A stretch of DNA of 64,000 nt from Pseudenterobacter timonensis (GTDB taxonomy: Bacteria; Pseudomonadota; Gammaproteobacteria; Enterobacterales; Enterobacteriaceae): the NCBI RefSeq assembly GCF_900021175.1, contig NZ_FCOP01000013.1:744001-808000 (forward strand), read 5' to 3'. Below the pieces are notes generated by a model, which worked only from the letters and a program-made list of their open reading frames with translations, searched no databases and was not told the origin of the DNA. The position numbers and the translations under genes were made by a program. This document shows positions 42,488 through 55,200 of the stretch, in pieces. Positions within the stretch are counted from its first letter, which is position 1. Each line of letters opens with the position of its first letter.

Positions 42488-44767
42488 TTACAGCGGCTGC
42501 GTCTGTGCCTCCACCACCGCCAGCGCCACCATATTCACGATCCGGCGAACCGAGGCAATCGGCGTTAACACATGCACCGGCTTCGCCACCCCCATCAGCA
42601 CCGGCCCGACGGTCACCCCTTCGGAGCTGGAGACGCGCAGCAGGTTGTAGCTGATTCGCGCCGCCTCTACGTTTGGCATAATCAGCACGTTGGCCGAGCC
42701 TTTCAGCGGGCTGTCCGGCATACGCTCGTTGCGAATACTCTCCACCAGCGCGGCGTCGCCGTGCATCTCGCCGTCAATCATCAGCTCCGGCGCCCGCTCG
42801 CGTACCCGCTCCAGCGTTTCGCGCATTTTGCAGGCGGCAGGCGAGTTAGAGGAGCCAAAGTTAGAGTGCGACAGCAGCGCCACCCTCGGCTCGATACCGA
42901 AGCGGCGCACGGTCTGGGCCGCCATGATAGTGATCTCAGCCAGCTGTTCCGGCGTCGGATCGTCGTTAACGTAGGTATCGGCGATAAAGGTGTTGCCGCT
43001 CGGCAGCAGCAGGGCGTTCATCGCCCCCGCAGTATGCACCCCGTCGTGATAGCCAAAAATCTCCCGCGCCACGCTAAAGTGCTCGTGATACTCCCCGATG
43101 GTGCCGCAGATCAGCGCATCCGCCTCCCCGCGCTGCACCATGATCGCCCCGATAGCCGTAGGGTTGCCGATCATGGCACGCTGCGCCTGCTCCTGCGAGA
43201 TCCCGCGGCGTTTCATGATGCTGTAGTACTCGTTCCAGTACTCCTTGAAGCGGGGATCCGATTCGTTGTTGACGATCTCAAAATCGACGCCAGGCCTGAT
43301 CTGCAGCCCCAGCTTCTGGATACGCATCTCGATCACGCTCGGTCGACCAATCAGCACCGGCTTTGCCAGCCCCAGACTCACCAGCTCCTGGGTGGCGTGC
43401 AGCACCCGCGCCTCCTCCCCTTCCGCCAGAATCACCCGCTTCGGATCTTTACGCGCCTGGGAAAAGATAGGCTTCATAAAGAGGTTGGTTTTGTAGACAA
43501 ACTCGGCCAGCTTGTCGACATAGGCGTCGAAATCCTCAATCGGGCGGGTCGCTACGCCAGATTCCATCGCCGCCTTCGCTACCGCAGGCGCAATCTTCAC
43601 GATGAGCCGCGGGTCGAACGGTTTCGGAATGATATATTCAGGTCCAAAGCTCAGATCCTGATCGCCATAGGCGGAGGCGACCACTTCGCTCTGCTCGGCG
43701 TGCGCCAGCTCAGCAATGGCGTGAACCGCCGCGAGCTTCATCTCCTCGTTGATGGCGGTCGCGCCCACGTCCAGCGCGCCGCGGAAGATAAACGGGAAGC
43801 AGAGGACGTTGTTGACCTGGTTCGGGTAGTCGGAGCGTCCGGTACAGATGATGGCATCCGGACGCACCGCTTTCGCCAGCGGCGGCAGGATCTCCGGCTC
43901 CGGGTTAGCCAGCGCCAGAATCATCGGCGCGCGCGCCATTTTCTTCACCATCTCCTGAGTCAGCACCTTCGGCCCCGAGCAGCCCAGGAAGATATCCGCC
44001 CCGTCAATCACGTCGTCCAGGGTGCGTTTGCCGTCATCCACCACCGCATAGGCGGCTTTGGTTTCCGCCATGTTGGGTTCGCGCCCCTGGTAAATTACCC
44101 CTTTAGAGTCGCAGACCACGATGTTGTGCTTCTGCATACCAAGCGCCACCAGCAGGTTCATACAGGCGATTGCCGCCGCGCCCGCCCCGGAGACCACCAT
44201 GCGCACGTCGGAGAGATTTTTCTCCACGACCCGCAGGCCGTTAAGGATGGCGGCGGTGCTGATAATCGCCGTGCCGTGCTGATCGTCGTGGAAGACCGGA
44301 ATGTTCATCCGCTCGCGCAGCTTCTGCTCAATGTAAAAACATTCCGGCGCTTTAATGTCTTCCAGGTTGATGCCGCCAAAGGTCGGCTCCAGCGCGGCCA
44401 CCACGTCGATAAATTTGTCCGGGTTATGCTCATCCACTTCGATATCAAACACGTCGATACCGGCGAATTTTTTAAACAGCACCCCCTTCCCTTCCATTAC
44501 CGGCTTACCGGCCAGTGCGCCGATATTGCCAAGCCCCAGCACGGCGGTGCCGTTGGAGACCACGGCCACCAGGTTGCCGCGGGCGGTGTATTTGTAGGCC
44601 GCGAGCGGATCTTTTTCTATCTCAAGACACGGGGCGGCGACGCCCGGGGAGTAGGCCAGCGCCAGGTCGCGCTGGGTGGCCAGCGGCTTGGTAGGTGAGA
44701 CCTGGATTTTGCCCGGCACGGGAAATTCATGAAAATCGAGGGCGCTTTGTTTTAACTGATCATCCAT
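42488..44767 (-). CDS. maeB: NADP-dependent malic enzyme MaeB
   Basis: 759 residues. The malic domain (to about 160) and NADP Rossmann domain ([13 protein letters not shown]) make pyruvate and CO2 from malate. A phosphotransacetylase-like C-terminal half (from about 425) is regulatory, responding to acetyl-CoA in relatives. I start at ATG 44767 ([15 protein letters not shown]) rather than the longer frame. Convergent with hemF and divergent from talA. Confidence 0.97.
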   Translation of the reverse strand: MDDQLKQSALDFHEFPVPGKIQVSPTKPLATQRDLALAYSPGVAAPCLEIEKDPLAAYKYTARGNLVAVVSNGTAVLGLGNIGALAGKPVMEGKGVLFKKFAGIDVFDIEVDEHNPDKFIDVVAALEPTFGGINLEDIKAPECFYIEQKLRERMNIPVFHDDQHGTAIISTAAILNGLRVVEKNLSDVRMVVSGAGAAAIACMNLLVALGMQKHNIVVCDSKGVIYQGREPNMAETKAAYAVVDDGKRTLDDVIDGADIFLGCSGPKVLTQEMVKKMARAPMILALANPEPEILPPLAKAVRPDAIICTGRSDYPNQVNNVLCFPFIFRGALDVGATAINEEMKLAAVHAIAELAHAEQSEVVASAYGDQDLSFGPEYIIPKPFDPRLIVKIAPAVAKAAMESGVATRPIEDFDAYVDKLAEFVYKTNLFMKPIFSQARKDPKRVILAEGEEARVLHATQELVSLGLAKPVLIGRPSVIEMRIQKLGLQIRPGVDFEIVNNESDPRFKEYWNEYYSIMKRRGISQEQAQRAMIGNPTAIGAIMVQRGEADALICGTIGEYHEHFSVAREIFGYHDGVHTAGAMNALLLPSGNTFIADTYVNDDPTPEQLAEITIMAAQTVRRFGIEPRVALLSHSNFGSSNSPAACKMRETLERVRERAPELMIDGEMHGDAALVESIRNERMPDSPLKGSANVLIMPNVEAARISYNLLRVSSSEGVTVGPVLMGVAKPVHVLTPIASVRRIVNMVALAVVEAQTQPL

Positions 44768-44959
44768 CTTCTTTTTCCTGTCACATATCGTTCGAAAAGG
44801 TGAGGCGGCGCGATCCTGACGCCTGTCCGGCCATTTAGTATCGCCGCTTGCTGCCAGGTAAACTTTGAAGGCCGCCAAACTCTCACCACAGCAGAGAAAT
44901 TGTTATGGGCTTATAACAATCATGTTACTCACACTAAAAAGCAATGCCTGCCCCGTCTG

Positions 44960-44966
44960 CTATGCT
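44960..44966 (+). promoter_or_regulatory. Candidate sigma-S -10 of the talA-tktB operon
   Basis: CTATGCT, about 85 bases before talA, fits the sigma-S-preferred -10 (CTAYACT type). talA and tktB of E. coli depend on RpoS, so a site is expected. No matching -35 is needed for sigma S. Confidence 0.5.
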
Positions 44967-45050
44967 TTTTTGTTAAGCACGTCATTTATTTCACAGAAGT
45001 GTGAACTAACGCACTCGCCTAAGGCTTTTATTTCCAAGGAGTAATTCTTT

Positions 45051-46001
45051 ATGAATCAATTAGACGGCATTAAACAATTCACCACCGTCGTTGCCGACAG
45101 TGGCGACATCGAATCTATCCGCCACTATCAGCCAGAAGATGCGACCACCAACCCCTCCCTGCTGCTTAAGGCGGCGGGCCTGTCCCATTTTAGCCACCTG
45201 ATCGACGACGCTATCGCCTACGGCAAGCAGCGCGGCAAAACCCAGGAGCAGCAGGTGGCCGAGGCGAGCGACAAGCTGGCGGTCAATATTGGTGCGGAAA
45301 TTCTGAAAAGCATTCCGGGGCGCGTCTCCACCGAAGTGGACGCCCGACTTTCGTTTGACCGCGAAAAAAGCATCGCTAAAGCGCGCCGGCTGGTGGAGCT
45401 CTATCAGGAGCAGGGCATTGATAAGTCGCGCATCCTGATTAAGCTCGCCTCCACCTGGGAGGGGATCCGCGCGGCGGAAGCGCTGGAAAAAGAAGGTATC
45501 AACTGCAACCTGACGCTGCTCTTCTCTTTTGCGCAGGCTCGCGCCTGTGCCGAAGCGGGCGTCTATCTGGTTTCCCCCTTCGTGGGCCGCATCTACGACT
45601 GGTATCAGGCGAAACAGCCTATGGATCCCTACGTGGTAGAGCAGGACCCGGGAGTGAAATCGGTCCGCAATATTTATGACTACTACAAGCAGCACCGCTA
45701 CGAAACGATTGTGATGGGGGCGAGCTTTCGCCGCACGGAGCAGATCCTGGCGCTGACCGGTTGCGACCGTCTCACTATCTCGCCAAATCTGCTGCAGGAG
45801 CTGCAGGAGAAAGAGGGAAGCGTGGTTCGTAAGCTGATCCCCACCTCCACCGTGCTGCCGAAGCCAAAACCGATGACGGAAGCCGAGTTCCGCTGGGAAC
45901 ATAACCTGGACCCAATGGCCGTTGAGAAGCTGGCGGACGGCATCCGTCAGTTCGCCGTTGACCAGCGCAAGCTCGAAGATCTTCTCGCCGCCAAACTGTA
46001 A
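45051..46001 (+). CDS. talA: Transaldolase A
   Basis: 316 residues. The Schiff-base lysine lies in [13 protein letters not shown] (about residue 131). It transfers dihydroxyacetone units between sedoheptulose 7-phosphate and glyceraldehyde 3-phosphate in the pentose phosphate pathway. The second isozyme (talB) is elsewhere. The pair with tktB, 18 bases downstream, is a stationary-phase unit in E. coli. AAGGAG stands before the ATG. Confidence 0.97.
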   Translation: MNQLDGIKQFTTVVADSGDIESIRHYQPEDATTNPSLLLKAAGLSHFSHLIDDAIAYGKQRGKTQEQQVAEASDKLAVNIGAEILKSIPGRVSTEVDARLSFDREKSIAKARRLVELYQEQGIDKSRILIKLASTWEGIRAAEALEKEGINCNLTLLFSFAQARACAEAGVYLVSPFVGRIYDWYQAKQPMDPYVVEQDPGVKSVRNIYDYYKQHRYETIVMGASFRRTEQILALTGCDRLTISPNLLQELQEKEGSVVRKLIPTSTVLPKPKPMTEAEFRWEHNLDPMAVEKLADGIRQFAVDQRKLEDLLAAKL

Positions 46002-46019
46002 CCTGCCATGGAGTGAAAT

Positions 46020-48008
46020 ATGTCCCGTAAAGAGTTAGCCAACGCCATTCGCGCCCTCAGCATGGATGCCGTGCAAAAAGCCAATTCCGGTCATCCTGGC
46101 GCACCGATGGGGATGGCCGATATCGCCGAAGTGCTGTGGAACGATTTTCTTAAGCACAATCCCACCGATCCCACATGGTACGATCGCGATCGGTTTATTC
46201 TCTCCAACGGCCACGCGTCGATGCTGCTCTACAGCCTGCTGCACCTCTCCGGCTACGATCTACCGCTGACCGAGCTGAAAAACTTCCGCCAGCTGCACTC
46301 CAAAACCCCGGGCCACCCGGAAATTGGCTACACGCCGGGCGTGGAAACGACCACCGGGCCGCTCGGCCAGGGGCTGGCGAACGCCGTCGGGCTGGCAATC
46401 GCCGAGCGTACGCTGGCGGCGCAGTTTAACCAGCCGGGCCATGAGATTGTCGATCACTACACCTACGTCTTTATGGGCGACGGCTGTCTGATGGAGGGGA
46501 TCTCACACGAAGTTTGCTCGCTCGCGGGCACGCTGGGGCTGGGCAAGCTGATCGGGTTTTACGATCACAACGGTATCTCCATCGACGGGGAGACCGAAGG
46601 CTGGTTTACTGACGACACGGCGAAACGCTTCGAGGCTTATCACTGGCACGTGGTGCACGAGATTGACGGTCACGATCCGCAAGCGGTGAAAAAGGCGATT
46701 GAAGAAGCGCAGAGCGTGAAGGACAAACCTTCGCTGATTATCTGCCGCACCACCATCGGCTTCGGCTCGCCGAATAAAGCGGGTAAAGAGGAGTCCCACG
46801 GCGCGGCGCTGGGGGAAGAGGAGGTCGCCCTCACTCGTCAGAAGCTTGGCTGGAAATATCCGCCGTTTGAAATCCCTAAAGAGATCTACACCGCCTGGGA
46901 CGCCAGGGAAGCGGGCGAAAAAGCCCAGCAGGCGTGGAAGGAGAAGTTCGCCGCCTATGAGCAGGCGCACCCGGAGCTGGCAGCGGAATTTAACCGACGC
47001 ATGAGCGGCGGCTTGCCGGAAAACTGGGAGCAGAAAACTCAGGCATTGATTGAGGAGCTGCAGGCGAATCCGGCGAAAATGGCCACCCGCAAGGCGTCAC
47101 AGAATACCCTTAACGCCATCGGCCCGCTTCTGCCGGAGCTGCTCGGCGGTTCAGCGGACCTGGCGCCAAGTAACCTCACCATCTGGTCTGGCTCCACCTC
47201 GCTGAAAGAGGATCAGGCCGGCAACTATATTCATTACGGCGTGCGCGAATTTGGGATGACCGCCATCGCCAACGGCATCGCCCATCACGGCGGATTTGTG
47301 CCTTATACCGCCACCTTCCTGATGTTTGTGGAGTATGCCCGCAACGCCGCGCGCATGGCCGCGCTGATGAAGGCCCGCCAGATTATGGTTTATACCCATG
47401 ACTCCATCGGGCTTGGAGAGGACGGGCCAACGCACCAGGCGGTGGAACAGCTCGCCAGCCTGCGCCTGACGCCAAACTTCAGCACCTGGCGTCCGTGTGA
47501 CCAGGTCGAAGCGGCGGTGGGCTGGAAGCTGGCGATCGAGAGACATAACGGCCCGACGGCGCTGATCCTCTCCCGCCAGAATCTGACGCAGATCGAGCGT
47601 ACCCCGGAACAGGTGAAAAATATCGCCCGCGGCGGCTATGTGCTGAAGGACAGCGGCGGCAAACCGGACCTGATCCTGATCGCCACCGGCTCAGAGGTGG
47701 AGATTACCATCAAGGCGGCAGAGAAACTGACCGCCGAGGGGCATGCGGTACGCGTGGTCTCCCTCCCCTCGACCGACATTTTTGATGCTCAGGATGAAGC
47801 GTATCGTGAATCGGTACTGCCTTCAGACGTCACGGCTCGCGTGGCGGTGGAGGCGGGGATCGCCGATTACTGGTACAAATATGTCGGTCTGAAAGGGGCC
47901 ATTGTCGGGATGACCGGCTACGGCGAATCCGCGCCAGCGGAGAAGCTCTTCCCTTACTTCGGCTTTACCGTGGAAAACATAGTGGAAAAAGCCTCCGCGC
48001 TGCTTTAA
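46020..48008 (+). CDS. tktB: Transketolase B
   Basis: 662 residues. TPP binding is shown by [15 protein letters not shown] (about 153-167), and the conserved Glu lies in [12 protein letters not shown] (about 405-416). It exchanges two-carbon units between sugar phosphates. It is 5 residues shorter than E. coli TktB by memory, at the C terminus. Overlaps convergent ypfG by four bases. Confidence 0.97.
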   Translation: MSRKELANAIRALSMDAVQKANSGHPGAPMGMADIAEVLWNDFLKHNPTDPTWYDRDRFILSNGHASMLLYSLLHLSGYDLPLTELKNFRQLHSKTPGHPEIGYTPGVETTTGPLGQGLANAVGLAIAERTLAAQFNQPGHEIVDHYTYVFMGDGCLMEGISHEVCSLAGTLGLGKLIGFYDHNGISIDGETEGWFTDDTAKRFEAYHWHVVHEIDGHDPQAVKKAIEEAQSVKDKPSLIICRTTIGFGSPNKAGKEESHGAALGEEEVALTRQKLGWKYPPFEIPKEIYTAWDAREAGEKAQQAWKEKFAAYEQAHPELAAEFNRRMSGGLPENWEQKTQALIEELQANPAKMATRKASQNTLNAIGPLLPELLGGSADLAPSNLTIWSGSTSLKEDQAGNYIHYGVREFGMTAIANGIAHHGGFVPYTATFLMFVEYARNAARMAALMKARQIMVYTHDSIGLGEDGPTHQAVEQLASLRLTPNFSTWRPCDQVEAAVGWKLAIERHNGPTALILSRQNLTQIERTPEQVKNIARGGYVLKDSGGKPDLILIATGSEVEITIKAAEKLTAEGHAVRVVSLPSTDIFDAQDEAYRESVLPSDVTARVAVEAGIADYWYKYVGLKGAIVGMTGYGESAPAEKLFPYFGFTVENIVEKASALL

Positions 48009-49045
48009 CGAGTGATCCACAGGGTGGGCCAGGCATCTGGCCCATGCCAGCCGTCACAGGTTGGCTCTTCTGCATAACGCACCAGACGAAAACGCTGGCC
48101 GTCAAAACGCCAGCGCGTCTGTACTCCGCAGTCCCCCATGCCCCGCCCTAACGCCAGGGTAGTGAGCTCCCGGCTTTTCTCATCGAACCGCGCATTCATC
48201 AGCTCCATATTGCTGACGCTGCTGGCCGGAATAAAGGGCAGCCGCAGGCGTACCATCCGCGCGGCAAAGGGTTTTTGCCGCGATACCAGCCAGGCGAGAT
48301 CGACCGTGTTGTAGGCGCCCGCCTCGCAACTCACCATCAATAACGCCTTATCGTCGGTCAGGGCGGTCACCCGCACTTCGCGGCGGCTGGGATCGAGCGA
48401 ACACTGGCTGTTGTTCATCCGCCAGCTGCCGTAGTCGAGCAGATCGTTAAGTTCATCATGGGAGAGCGGCGTCGGCGTCGGGTTAACCACCGCCACCTTT
48501 TTCAGCGCCGGGGCGGGAGGCACGCTCAGGGGCGGCTCATCGCCTTTTTTGATCCACGCCGTTTCACTGCCAACGCGCTTTTGCTGGGCATCAATAAAGA
48601 GCAGCGCCGCCTTCAGGCCGCTAAGGGATATGGTCTGCTGCCCGCCGCGAAGCGCAATCGCCTGCCCCTCCTGAATGGTGCGCAGAAAGCTGGAGACGGT
48701 CGCCGCATCGTCGGTCATCAGGTGCCAGGGAGAGAGTTTCCAGCGATGGGCGTCGAAGGTGAGCGGTTCGTTATCCAGCATTAACCCCGACGCCAGCGGC
48801 GGCGCCTTCGCAGGCGGGGCCGTCAGCCCGCCAAGATCGATACGCAGGGAGGCGTCAGTTTTAGCGCCCGCGCTACGCCCCAGCGTCATAACCAGCCCGT
48901 GATGTTCGCCCGTATTGCGTGCGGTACAAAAGTTCTGGTTATTGCAGGTAACCTGCCAGTCAGAAAAATTCTGCTGCGCAGGCGCAGCCCAGGCTCCCCC
49001 TGACAGGAGACTGAGCGCGATGAGAAGTAAAACGCGGTAACGCAT
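48005..49045 (-). CDS. ypfG: Exported protein YpfG (DUF1176)
   Basis: 346 residues with a signal peptide (about 1-21, [18 protein letters not shown]). The rest is a DUF1176 protein with the paired Cys of [13 protein letters not shown] near the start. No activity is known; periplasmic location is predicted. Convergent with tktB. Confidence 0.92.
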   Translation of the reverse strand: MRYRVLLLIALSLLSGGAWAAPAQQNFSDWQVTCNNQNFCTARNTGEHHGLVMTLGRSAGAKTDASLRIDLGGLTAPPAKAPPLASGLMLDNEPLTFDAHRWKLSPWHLMTDDAATVSSFLRTIQEGQAIALRGGQQTISLSGLKAALLFIDAQQKRVGSETAWIKKGDEPPLSVPPAPALKKVAVVNPTPTPLSHDELNDLLDYGSWRMNNSQCSLDPSRREVRVTALTDDKALLMVSCEAGAYNTVDLAWLVSRQKPFAARMVRLRLPFIPASSVSNMELMNARFDEKSRELTTLALGRGMGDCGVQTRWRFDGQRFRLVRYAEEPTCDGWHGPDAWPTLWITR

Positions 49046-49129
49046 GACAATCCCGGATACAGAAATTTACAATCTGGCCGTATCGTGAGGGGCCGACCGG
49101 GAATGCTCAATCGGATTTATCGGATAGAT

Positions 49130-49738
49130 TTATTTAGAATGCAATTTATCGCAGGCCGCTTCCTGCGCCATAAGCCCCGATAACTGGAGCCAGTTGAGCA
49201 GGAGCACCGTTTTGCCGTCGCGGATCTCGCCGGAGGCGATCATCGCCAGCGCCCGGGTAAAGGGCAGCTCCAGCACCTCGATATCTTCATCTTCCACTCC
49301 GCCACCTGCACTGGCGCGCTGCGCATCGGTATATTCAGCGGCAAAGAAATGGATTAGCTCGGTCACGCCGCCGGGGGACATATAGAGCTCAAAGAGCTTT
49401 TTAACCTCCCCGACCTCAAAACCGGTCTCCTCCATCGCCTCTTTACGGGCGCACGCTTCCGGCTCATCCGCATCCAGCAATCCGGCGCAGGCTTCGATTA
49501 ACATGCCGTCGGGATTACCGTTAACCCAGGTCGCCATGCGGAACTGGCGAATCAGTACCACCGTCTGCTTTTGGCGGTTATAGAGCAATATCGTCGCCCC
49601 GTTGCCCCGATCGTACACCTCACGTTTATGACGGATTACCTCGCCGTTGCTGCGCGTTAAATCGTAGGTGAAGTTGCGCAGCACAAAGTAGTTTTCGGAG
49701 AGGACTTTCTCTTTTATGAGTTCAATTTTCAGGGTCAT
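49130..49738 (-). CDS. nudK: Nudix GDP-mannose hydrolase NudK
   Basis: 202 residues, slightly longer than E. coli NudK at the C terminus. The Nudix box is [20 protein letters not shown] followed by GFEVGEV, with the full GX5EX7REUXEEXGU pattern. The E. coli enzyme cleaves GDP-mannose to mannose 1-phosphate and GMP. Monocistronic, between ypfG and aegA. Confidence 0.93.
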   Translation of the reverse strand: MTLKIELIKEKVLSENYFVLRNFTYDLTRSNGEVIRHKREVYDRGNGATILLYNRQKQTVVLIRQFRMATWVNGNPDGMLIEACAGLLDADEPEACARKEAMEETGFEVGEVKKLFELYMSPGGVTELIHFFAAEYTDAQRASAGGGVEDEDIEVLELPFTRALAMIASGEIRDGKTVLLLNWLQLSGLMAQEAACDKLHSK

Positions 49739-49804
49739 ACAGGCTCCACGACATGATGAGACCCTCCATAGTACGCCGCGAAGCCTGTTTTGTCGTCCGC
49801 CAGA

Positions 49805-51778
49805 TTAATGGGCCTCAGGTCGTTTCACCTGAAGCCATGCCAGCATCCCCTCAGCCGCGTGTCGCCCTTCCGCCATCGCGGTCACCACCAGATCCGCGCC
49901 GCGCACCGCGTCGCCGCCGGCAAAGATTTTTGGATTGCTGGTCTGATAGTGGTAGCGACTTTCAACGTTCGCCAGAATACGTCCCCATTCGTCAACCTCA
50001 ACCCCCTGCGCCTGCAGCCACGGCATCGCATGCGGATTAAAACCGAAGGCCATGATGACCGCATCGGCAGGCATCACAAACTCGCTGCCTTCGACAGGCA
50101 CCGGACGCCGCCGTCCCTGGGCGTCCGCCTCCCCCAGCCGCGTGCGCAGCAGGCGGATACCGTTGACCCTGCCGGCCTCGTCCAGGGTCAGCTCCACCGG
50201 CTGAACGTTAAACTCAAACTGCGCCCCCTCTTCTTTTGCATTTTTCACCTCTTTTTTAGAGCCAGGCATATTGGCTTCATCCCGGCGGTAGGCGCAGGTC
50301 ACCTTCGCGGCGCCATGACGCAGCGCCGTTCGTACACAGTCCATCGCCGTATCGCCGCCACCAAGCACCACCACGTTCATCCCTGCGGTATTTACGTAGG
50401 GCTCGTCTTCTGTCGACTCAAGCCCCATAAGCTGGCGGGTATTGGCGACCAGAAAGGGGAGCGCATCGTACACCCCGGGGGCATTTTCATGGGGAATACC
50501 CGCCTTCATGGAGCGGTAGGTACCCACGCCGATAAATACCGCGTCGTAGTCGTCCAGCAAGGTTTTCAGCGGGATATCTCTGCCGATTTCGCAGTTCAGC
50601 TCAAAATGGATCCCCATCGCGGTAAATATCTCCCGTCGACGCGCCAGCAGTGATTTATCCAGCTTGAAGGCCGGAATCCCAAAGGTCAGCAGCCCGCCAA
50701 TTTCAGGATGGCGATCGTAGACCGTCACGCTGACCCCGTGGCGCACCAGCACGTCGGCGCAGGCCAGCCCCGCCGGGCCTGCGCCGATAATCGCGATCTT
50801 TTTATCCACCGGCGTCACGCCTGACAGATCGGGCCGCCAGCCCTTTGCCAGCGCCTGGTCTGAGATATAGCGCTCGATATTGCCGATTGTCACCGAGCCT
50901 GACGTATCCCGCACCGTACAGGCGCCTTCACACAGGCGATCCTGCGGGCAGACGCGCCCGGTGATCTCCGGCAGGCAGTTGGTCTGGTGCGACAGGGCGA
51001 CCGCCCCTTCGATATCGCCCGCTTTGACACGCTCCACCCACTGGGGAATATGGTTATGCAGCGGGCAGGTCCATTCGCAGATGGAGTGCTCGCCGCACTT
51101 AAGGCAGCGGGAGGCTTCGCGTTGCGCCTGCTCTTCGCTGAAGGGGAGATAAATTTCCCTGAAGTTTCCTGCCCGCTCCTGCGGGGTGAGCTTATCCGGT
51201 TCGCCGCGCGGCGCCAGCGCCTGCATCTGCGCCCGTTTGTCTGGCGTGCGTACTGGGGATGTCACCGCGCTGTGCCAGGGCTGCGCCTCCTGGCTGGCGG
51301 TGCGCTGGCGGCGCGCCTTCGAAAGCCCGTCAAGCGCCCGGGGCGTCATCAGTTTTAGCGCATCCGCCGGGCAGTTCTCTACGCAGGCGGGCCCCTCTGC
51401 CCTGTCGCCGCAGAGATCGCATTTATGCGCCGTCGCCTTCACGCCGCCGTCAACGGGGGTAACGATAATTTCCATGGCGCCAAACGGACAGGCAACCACG
51501 CAGGCCTTACAGCCGATGCACTTTTGCTGGTTAACCTGTACGCTGTCGTTAACTTGCGTAATGGCGCCATTAGGGCAACTTTGCGCGCAGGGGGCATTTT
51601 CGCAGTGGCGACAGGTAACCGCGCTGCTTTGGGTGGCCTGTTGGAGTACGGTAATACGGGGCTGGTAGAGCCGGGGGCTGAGCACATGTTGTTCCCCGTT
51701 ATGCGCCATCACGCAGGCGACTTCGCAGGCGTGACAGCCAATACATTGCAGGTTATCTGCCATAATAAATCGATTCAT
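49805..51778 (-). CDS. aegA: AegA-type Fe-S and FAD oxidoreductase
   Basis: 657 residues in two parts. The N-terminal 200 hold HycB/DmsB-like ferredoxin clusters (CIGCHACEVAC, CRHCENAPCAQSC, CIGCKACVVACPFG, CDLC). The rest is a GltD-like NADPH dehydrogenase with its own Cys cluster (CLKCGEHSICEWTC), FAD motif GAGPAGLACADVL and NAD motif GGGDTAMDC. In E. coli AegA has been linked to formate-dependent urate breakdown. In E. coli narQ lies upstream and divergent; here it is missing. Confidence 0.93.
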   Translation of the reverse strand: MNRFIMADNLQCIGCHACEVACVMAHNGEQHVLSPRLYQPRITVLQQATQSSAVTCRHCENAPCAQSCPNGAITQVNDSVQVNQQKCIGCKACVVACPFGAMEIIVTPVDGGVKATAHKCDLCGDRAEGPACVENCPADALKLMTPRALDGLSKARRQRTASQEAQPWHSAVTSPVRTPDKRAQMQALAPRGEPDKLTPQERAGNFREIYLPFSEEQAQREASRCLKCGEHSICEWTCPLHNHIPQWVERVKAGDIEGAVALSHQTNCLPEITGRVCPQDRLCEGACTVRDTSGSVTIGNIERYISDQALAKGWRPDLSGVTPVDKKIAIIGAGPAGLACADVLVRHGVSVTVYDRHPEIGGLLTFGIPAFKLDKSLLARRREIFTAMGIHFELNCEIGRDIPLKTLLDDYDAVFIGVGTYRSMKAGIPHENAPGVYDALPFLVANTRQLMGLESTEDEPYVNTAGMNVVVLGGGDTAMDCVRTALRHGAAKVTCAYRRDEANMPGSKKEVKNAKEEGAQFEFNVQPVELTLDEAGRVNGIRLLRTRLGEADAQGRRRPVPVEGSEFVMPADAVIMAFGFNPHAMPWLQAQGVEVDEWGRILANVESRYHYQTSNPKIFAGGDAVRGADLVVTAMAEGRHAAEGMLAWLQVKRPEAH

Positions 51779-52204
51779 AATGACACCCGTCCTGGTTGCA
51801 GTACCCTTAATTTTTATAAGAGCATTTTATTTACCTGGACCCGCGCCGTCAGGCAATGTGCATTTGCTCAAGGATGATATTTAATGACCTCTACCCTGTG
51901 ACAGATCAATTTCTTCCTCCGCAGCCGCCTTTATGCTCCGGGCGCAATCCGCATCCCGTTTAAGGGGGGAAGTTCGCCGCGAATATGCCATCACGCTTTC
52001 TGATGGCTATGCCCGGGCCTGAGTGGTATGACGGGCGATCGTGCGAAGGGGAGCCGGTAAACGTCAGGAGAGCGTCAATAACGGTAAATACGCATCATTA
52101 TTTACATTATCTCCTTTTTTTCTCCACGCTTTCACTTCGCCTTGCCGCTAGAGTTAGGCGGCAATGTACAATAATGATGCGCAGCAAAACGAGGTCCTGT
52201 TTAA
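51779..52204. other. Intergenic region aegA-acrD, narQ absent
   Basis: 426 bases between divergent aegA and acrD. E. coli has narQ (nitrate/nitrite sensor) here; no frame or remnant resembling a histidine kinase is visible. The right end holds a candidate BaeR box (52117-52134). An AT-rich stretch near aegA (51805-51835) is the likely aegA promoter. No operator could be named there. Confidence 0.65.
52117..52134 (+). promoter_or_regulatory. Candidate BaeR box upstream of acrD
   Basis: TTTTTCTCCACGCTTTCA matches the first ten bases of the reported BaeR box (TTTTTCTCCATDATTGGC) exactly and the rest loosely. acrD is a known BaeSR target in E. coli and Salmonella. It lies about 70 bases before the acrD start. 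Confidence 0.55.
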
Positions 52205-55200
52205 ATGGCGAATTTTTTTATTGATCGCCCCATTTTTGCCTGGGTGTTGGCTATCCTGTTGTGTCTGACAGGGACCCTGGCTATTTTTTCGCTTCCCGTT
52301 GAGCAATATCCCGATCTGGCGCCCCCTAACGTTCGAATCACCGCCAACTACCCCGGCGCGTCGGCGCAGACGCTTGAAAATACCGTCACCCAGGTGATCG
52401 AGCAGAACATGACCGGGCTGGATAACCTGATGTATATGTCCTCCCAGAGCAGCGCCACCGGTCAGGTGACGGTGACGCTGAGCTTTACCGCCGGTTCCGA
52501 TCCGGATGAGGCGGTACAGCAGGTGCAGAACCAGCTGCAGTCGGCGCTACGTAAGCTGCCGCAGGCGGTGCAGGACCAGGGGGTAACGGTCCGTAAAACC
52601 GGCGACACCAACATCCTGACCATCGCCTTCGTCTCGACCGACGGCTCAATGGATAAGCAGGATATCGCCGACTATGTCGCCAGTAATATTCAGGATCCCC
52701 TGAGCCGCATCAGCGGCGTGGGTGATATCGACGCCTACGGCTCGCAGTACTCCATGCGCATCTGGCTGGATCCGGCGAAGCTGAACAGTTTCCAGATGAC
52801 CGCCACCGACGTTACCGACGCCATCAAGTCGCAGAACGCGCAGATCGCCGTAGGTCAGCTTGGCGGCACACCCTCCGTGGAAAAACAGGCGCTGAACGCC
52901 ACTATTAACTCCCAGTCGCTGCTGCAAACGCCGGAACAGTTCCGCGATATCACCCTGCGCGTCAATCCAGATGGTTCTGAGGTGCGCCTGGGGGATGTCG
53001 CCACCGTGGAGATGGGGGCGGAAAAATATGACTATCTGAGCCGCTTCAACGGCCATCCCGCGTCGGGCCTCGGGGTGAAGCTCGCCTCCGGCGCGAACGA
53101 GATGGCGACCGCGACGCGCGTCATTAACGAGCTGAACGAGCTGTCACAATACTTCCCGCACGGGCTGGAGTATAAGGTGGCCTATGAGACCACCTCCTTC
53201 GTGAAGGCCTCCATCGAAGATGTGGTGAAAACCCTGCTCGAGGCGATCGCGCTGGTTTTCCTGGTGATGTATCTCTTCCTGCAGAATTTCCGCGCTACTC
53301 TCATTCCCACCATCGCGGTACCGGTGGTGCTGCTCGGCACCTTCGCCGTGCTCTACGCCTTTGGCTACAGCATTAATACCCTCACCATGTTTGCCATGGT
53401 GCTGGCGATTGGCCTGCTGGTGGATGACGCCATCGTGGTGGTGGAGAACGTCGAGCGCATCATGAGCGAAGAGGGACTGTCGCCGCGGGAAGCGACCCGC
53501 AAGTCGATGGGACAGATTCAGGGGGCGCTGGTGGGTATCGCCATGGTGCTCTCCGCCGTCTTTGTGCCGATGGCCTTTTTTGGCGGTACCACCGGCGCGA
53601 TTTACCGTCAGTTTTCAATCACCATCGTTTCGGCGATGGTGCTCTCCGTGCTGGTGGCGATGATCTTTACCCCGGCGCTCTGCTCCACCCTGCTCAAACC
53701 GCTCCACAAAGGGGAGCAGCACGGCCAGCACGGTTTCTTCGGCTGGTTTAACCGCACCTTTAACCGCAATGCGGCGCGTTATGAAGCGGGGGTGGGCAAA
53801 GTGCTGCACCGCAGCCTGCGCTGGCTGGTGGTCTATGTTCTGCTGCTTGGCGGGATGGTCTTTCTCTTCCTGCGTCTGCCAACCTCCTTCCTGCCGCTGG
53901 AAGACCGGGGAATGTTTACCACTTCGGTACAGCTTCCCAGCGGCGCAACCCAGCAGCAGACCCTGAAGGTGGTGGAGAAGGTCGAGGCCTACTTTTTCAA
54001 TAAAGAGAAAGATAACATCGTGTCGGTCTTTTCTACCGTGGGCTCTGGTCCAGGGGGGAACGGGCAGAACGTGGCGCGCATGTTTATTCGTCTCAAAGAC
54101 TGGGACGAGCGCGACAGTGTTACCGGCTCTTCGTTCGCCATTATTGAGCGTGCGACCAAAGCCTTCAGCCGCATTAAAGAGGCGCGCGTCTTCGCCAGCA
54201 GCCCGCCGGCTATCAGCGGTCTGGGAAGTTCTGCCGGATTTGATATGGAGCTACAGGATCACGCCGGGCTTGGTCACGATGCGCTGATGGCGGCCCGCGA
54301 TAAGCTGCTCGATATGGCAGATAAAGATCCGACCCTGACCCGCGTGCGGCACAACGGCCTGGACGACAGTCCGCAGCTGCAGGTGGATATCGATCAGCGT
54401 AAAGCGCAGGCGCTGGGCGTCTCTATAGATGATATCAATGACACCCTGCAAACCGCCTGGGGCTCCAGCTACGTTAACGACTTTATGGACCGGGGCCGCG
54501 TCAAGAAAGTCTACGTGCAGGCCGCAGCGCCCTACCGAATGCTGCCGGACGACATCAACCTGTGGTACGTCCGTAATAACGCTGGCGGCATGGTGCCCTT
54601 CTCCGCCTTCGCCTCTTCCCGCTGGGAGAGCGGCTCTCCACGCCTGGAGCGTTACAACGGCTATTCGGCGGTGGAAATCGTCGGCGAGGCGGCGCCAGGA
54701 ATCAGTACCGGTACCGCGATGGATAAGATGGAAAAACTGGTGCAGCAGTTGCCAACGGGCTTTGGTCTGGAATGGACAGCGATGTCCTACCAGGAGAGGC
54801 TCTCCGGCGCCCAGGCGCCTGCCCTCTACGCCTTATCTCTGCTGGTAGTATTCCTCTGCCTGGCGGCGCTCTATGAGAGCTGGTCCGTACCGTTCTCGGT
54901 GATGCTGGTGGTCCCGCTCGGGGTAATCGGCGCGCTGCTGGCAACCTGGATGCGCGGGCTGGAAAACGACGTCTACTTCCAGGTCGGCCTGCTGACGGTT
55001 ATCGGGCTTTCGGCGAAGAACGCCATCCTGATTGTGGAGTTCGCCAACGAGATGAATATGAAGGGGAACGATCTGCTGTCGTCGACGCTGTACGCCTGTC
55101 GCCAGCGCCTGCGCCCGATCCTGATGACCTCCCTGGCGTTCGTCTTTGGCGTACTGCCGATGGCGATCAGCTCCGGGGCCGGCTCCAGCAGCCAGCATGC

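Noticed and set aside
42572-44698. 708-codon open frame antisense to maeB
   Set aside because: It is a codon-phase shadow of maeB: very rich in Arg, His, Gln and Asp with no domain. maeB itself is intact and recognised.
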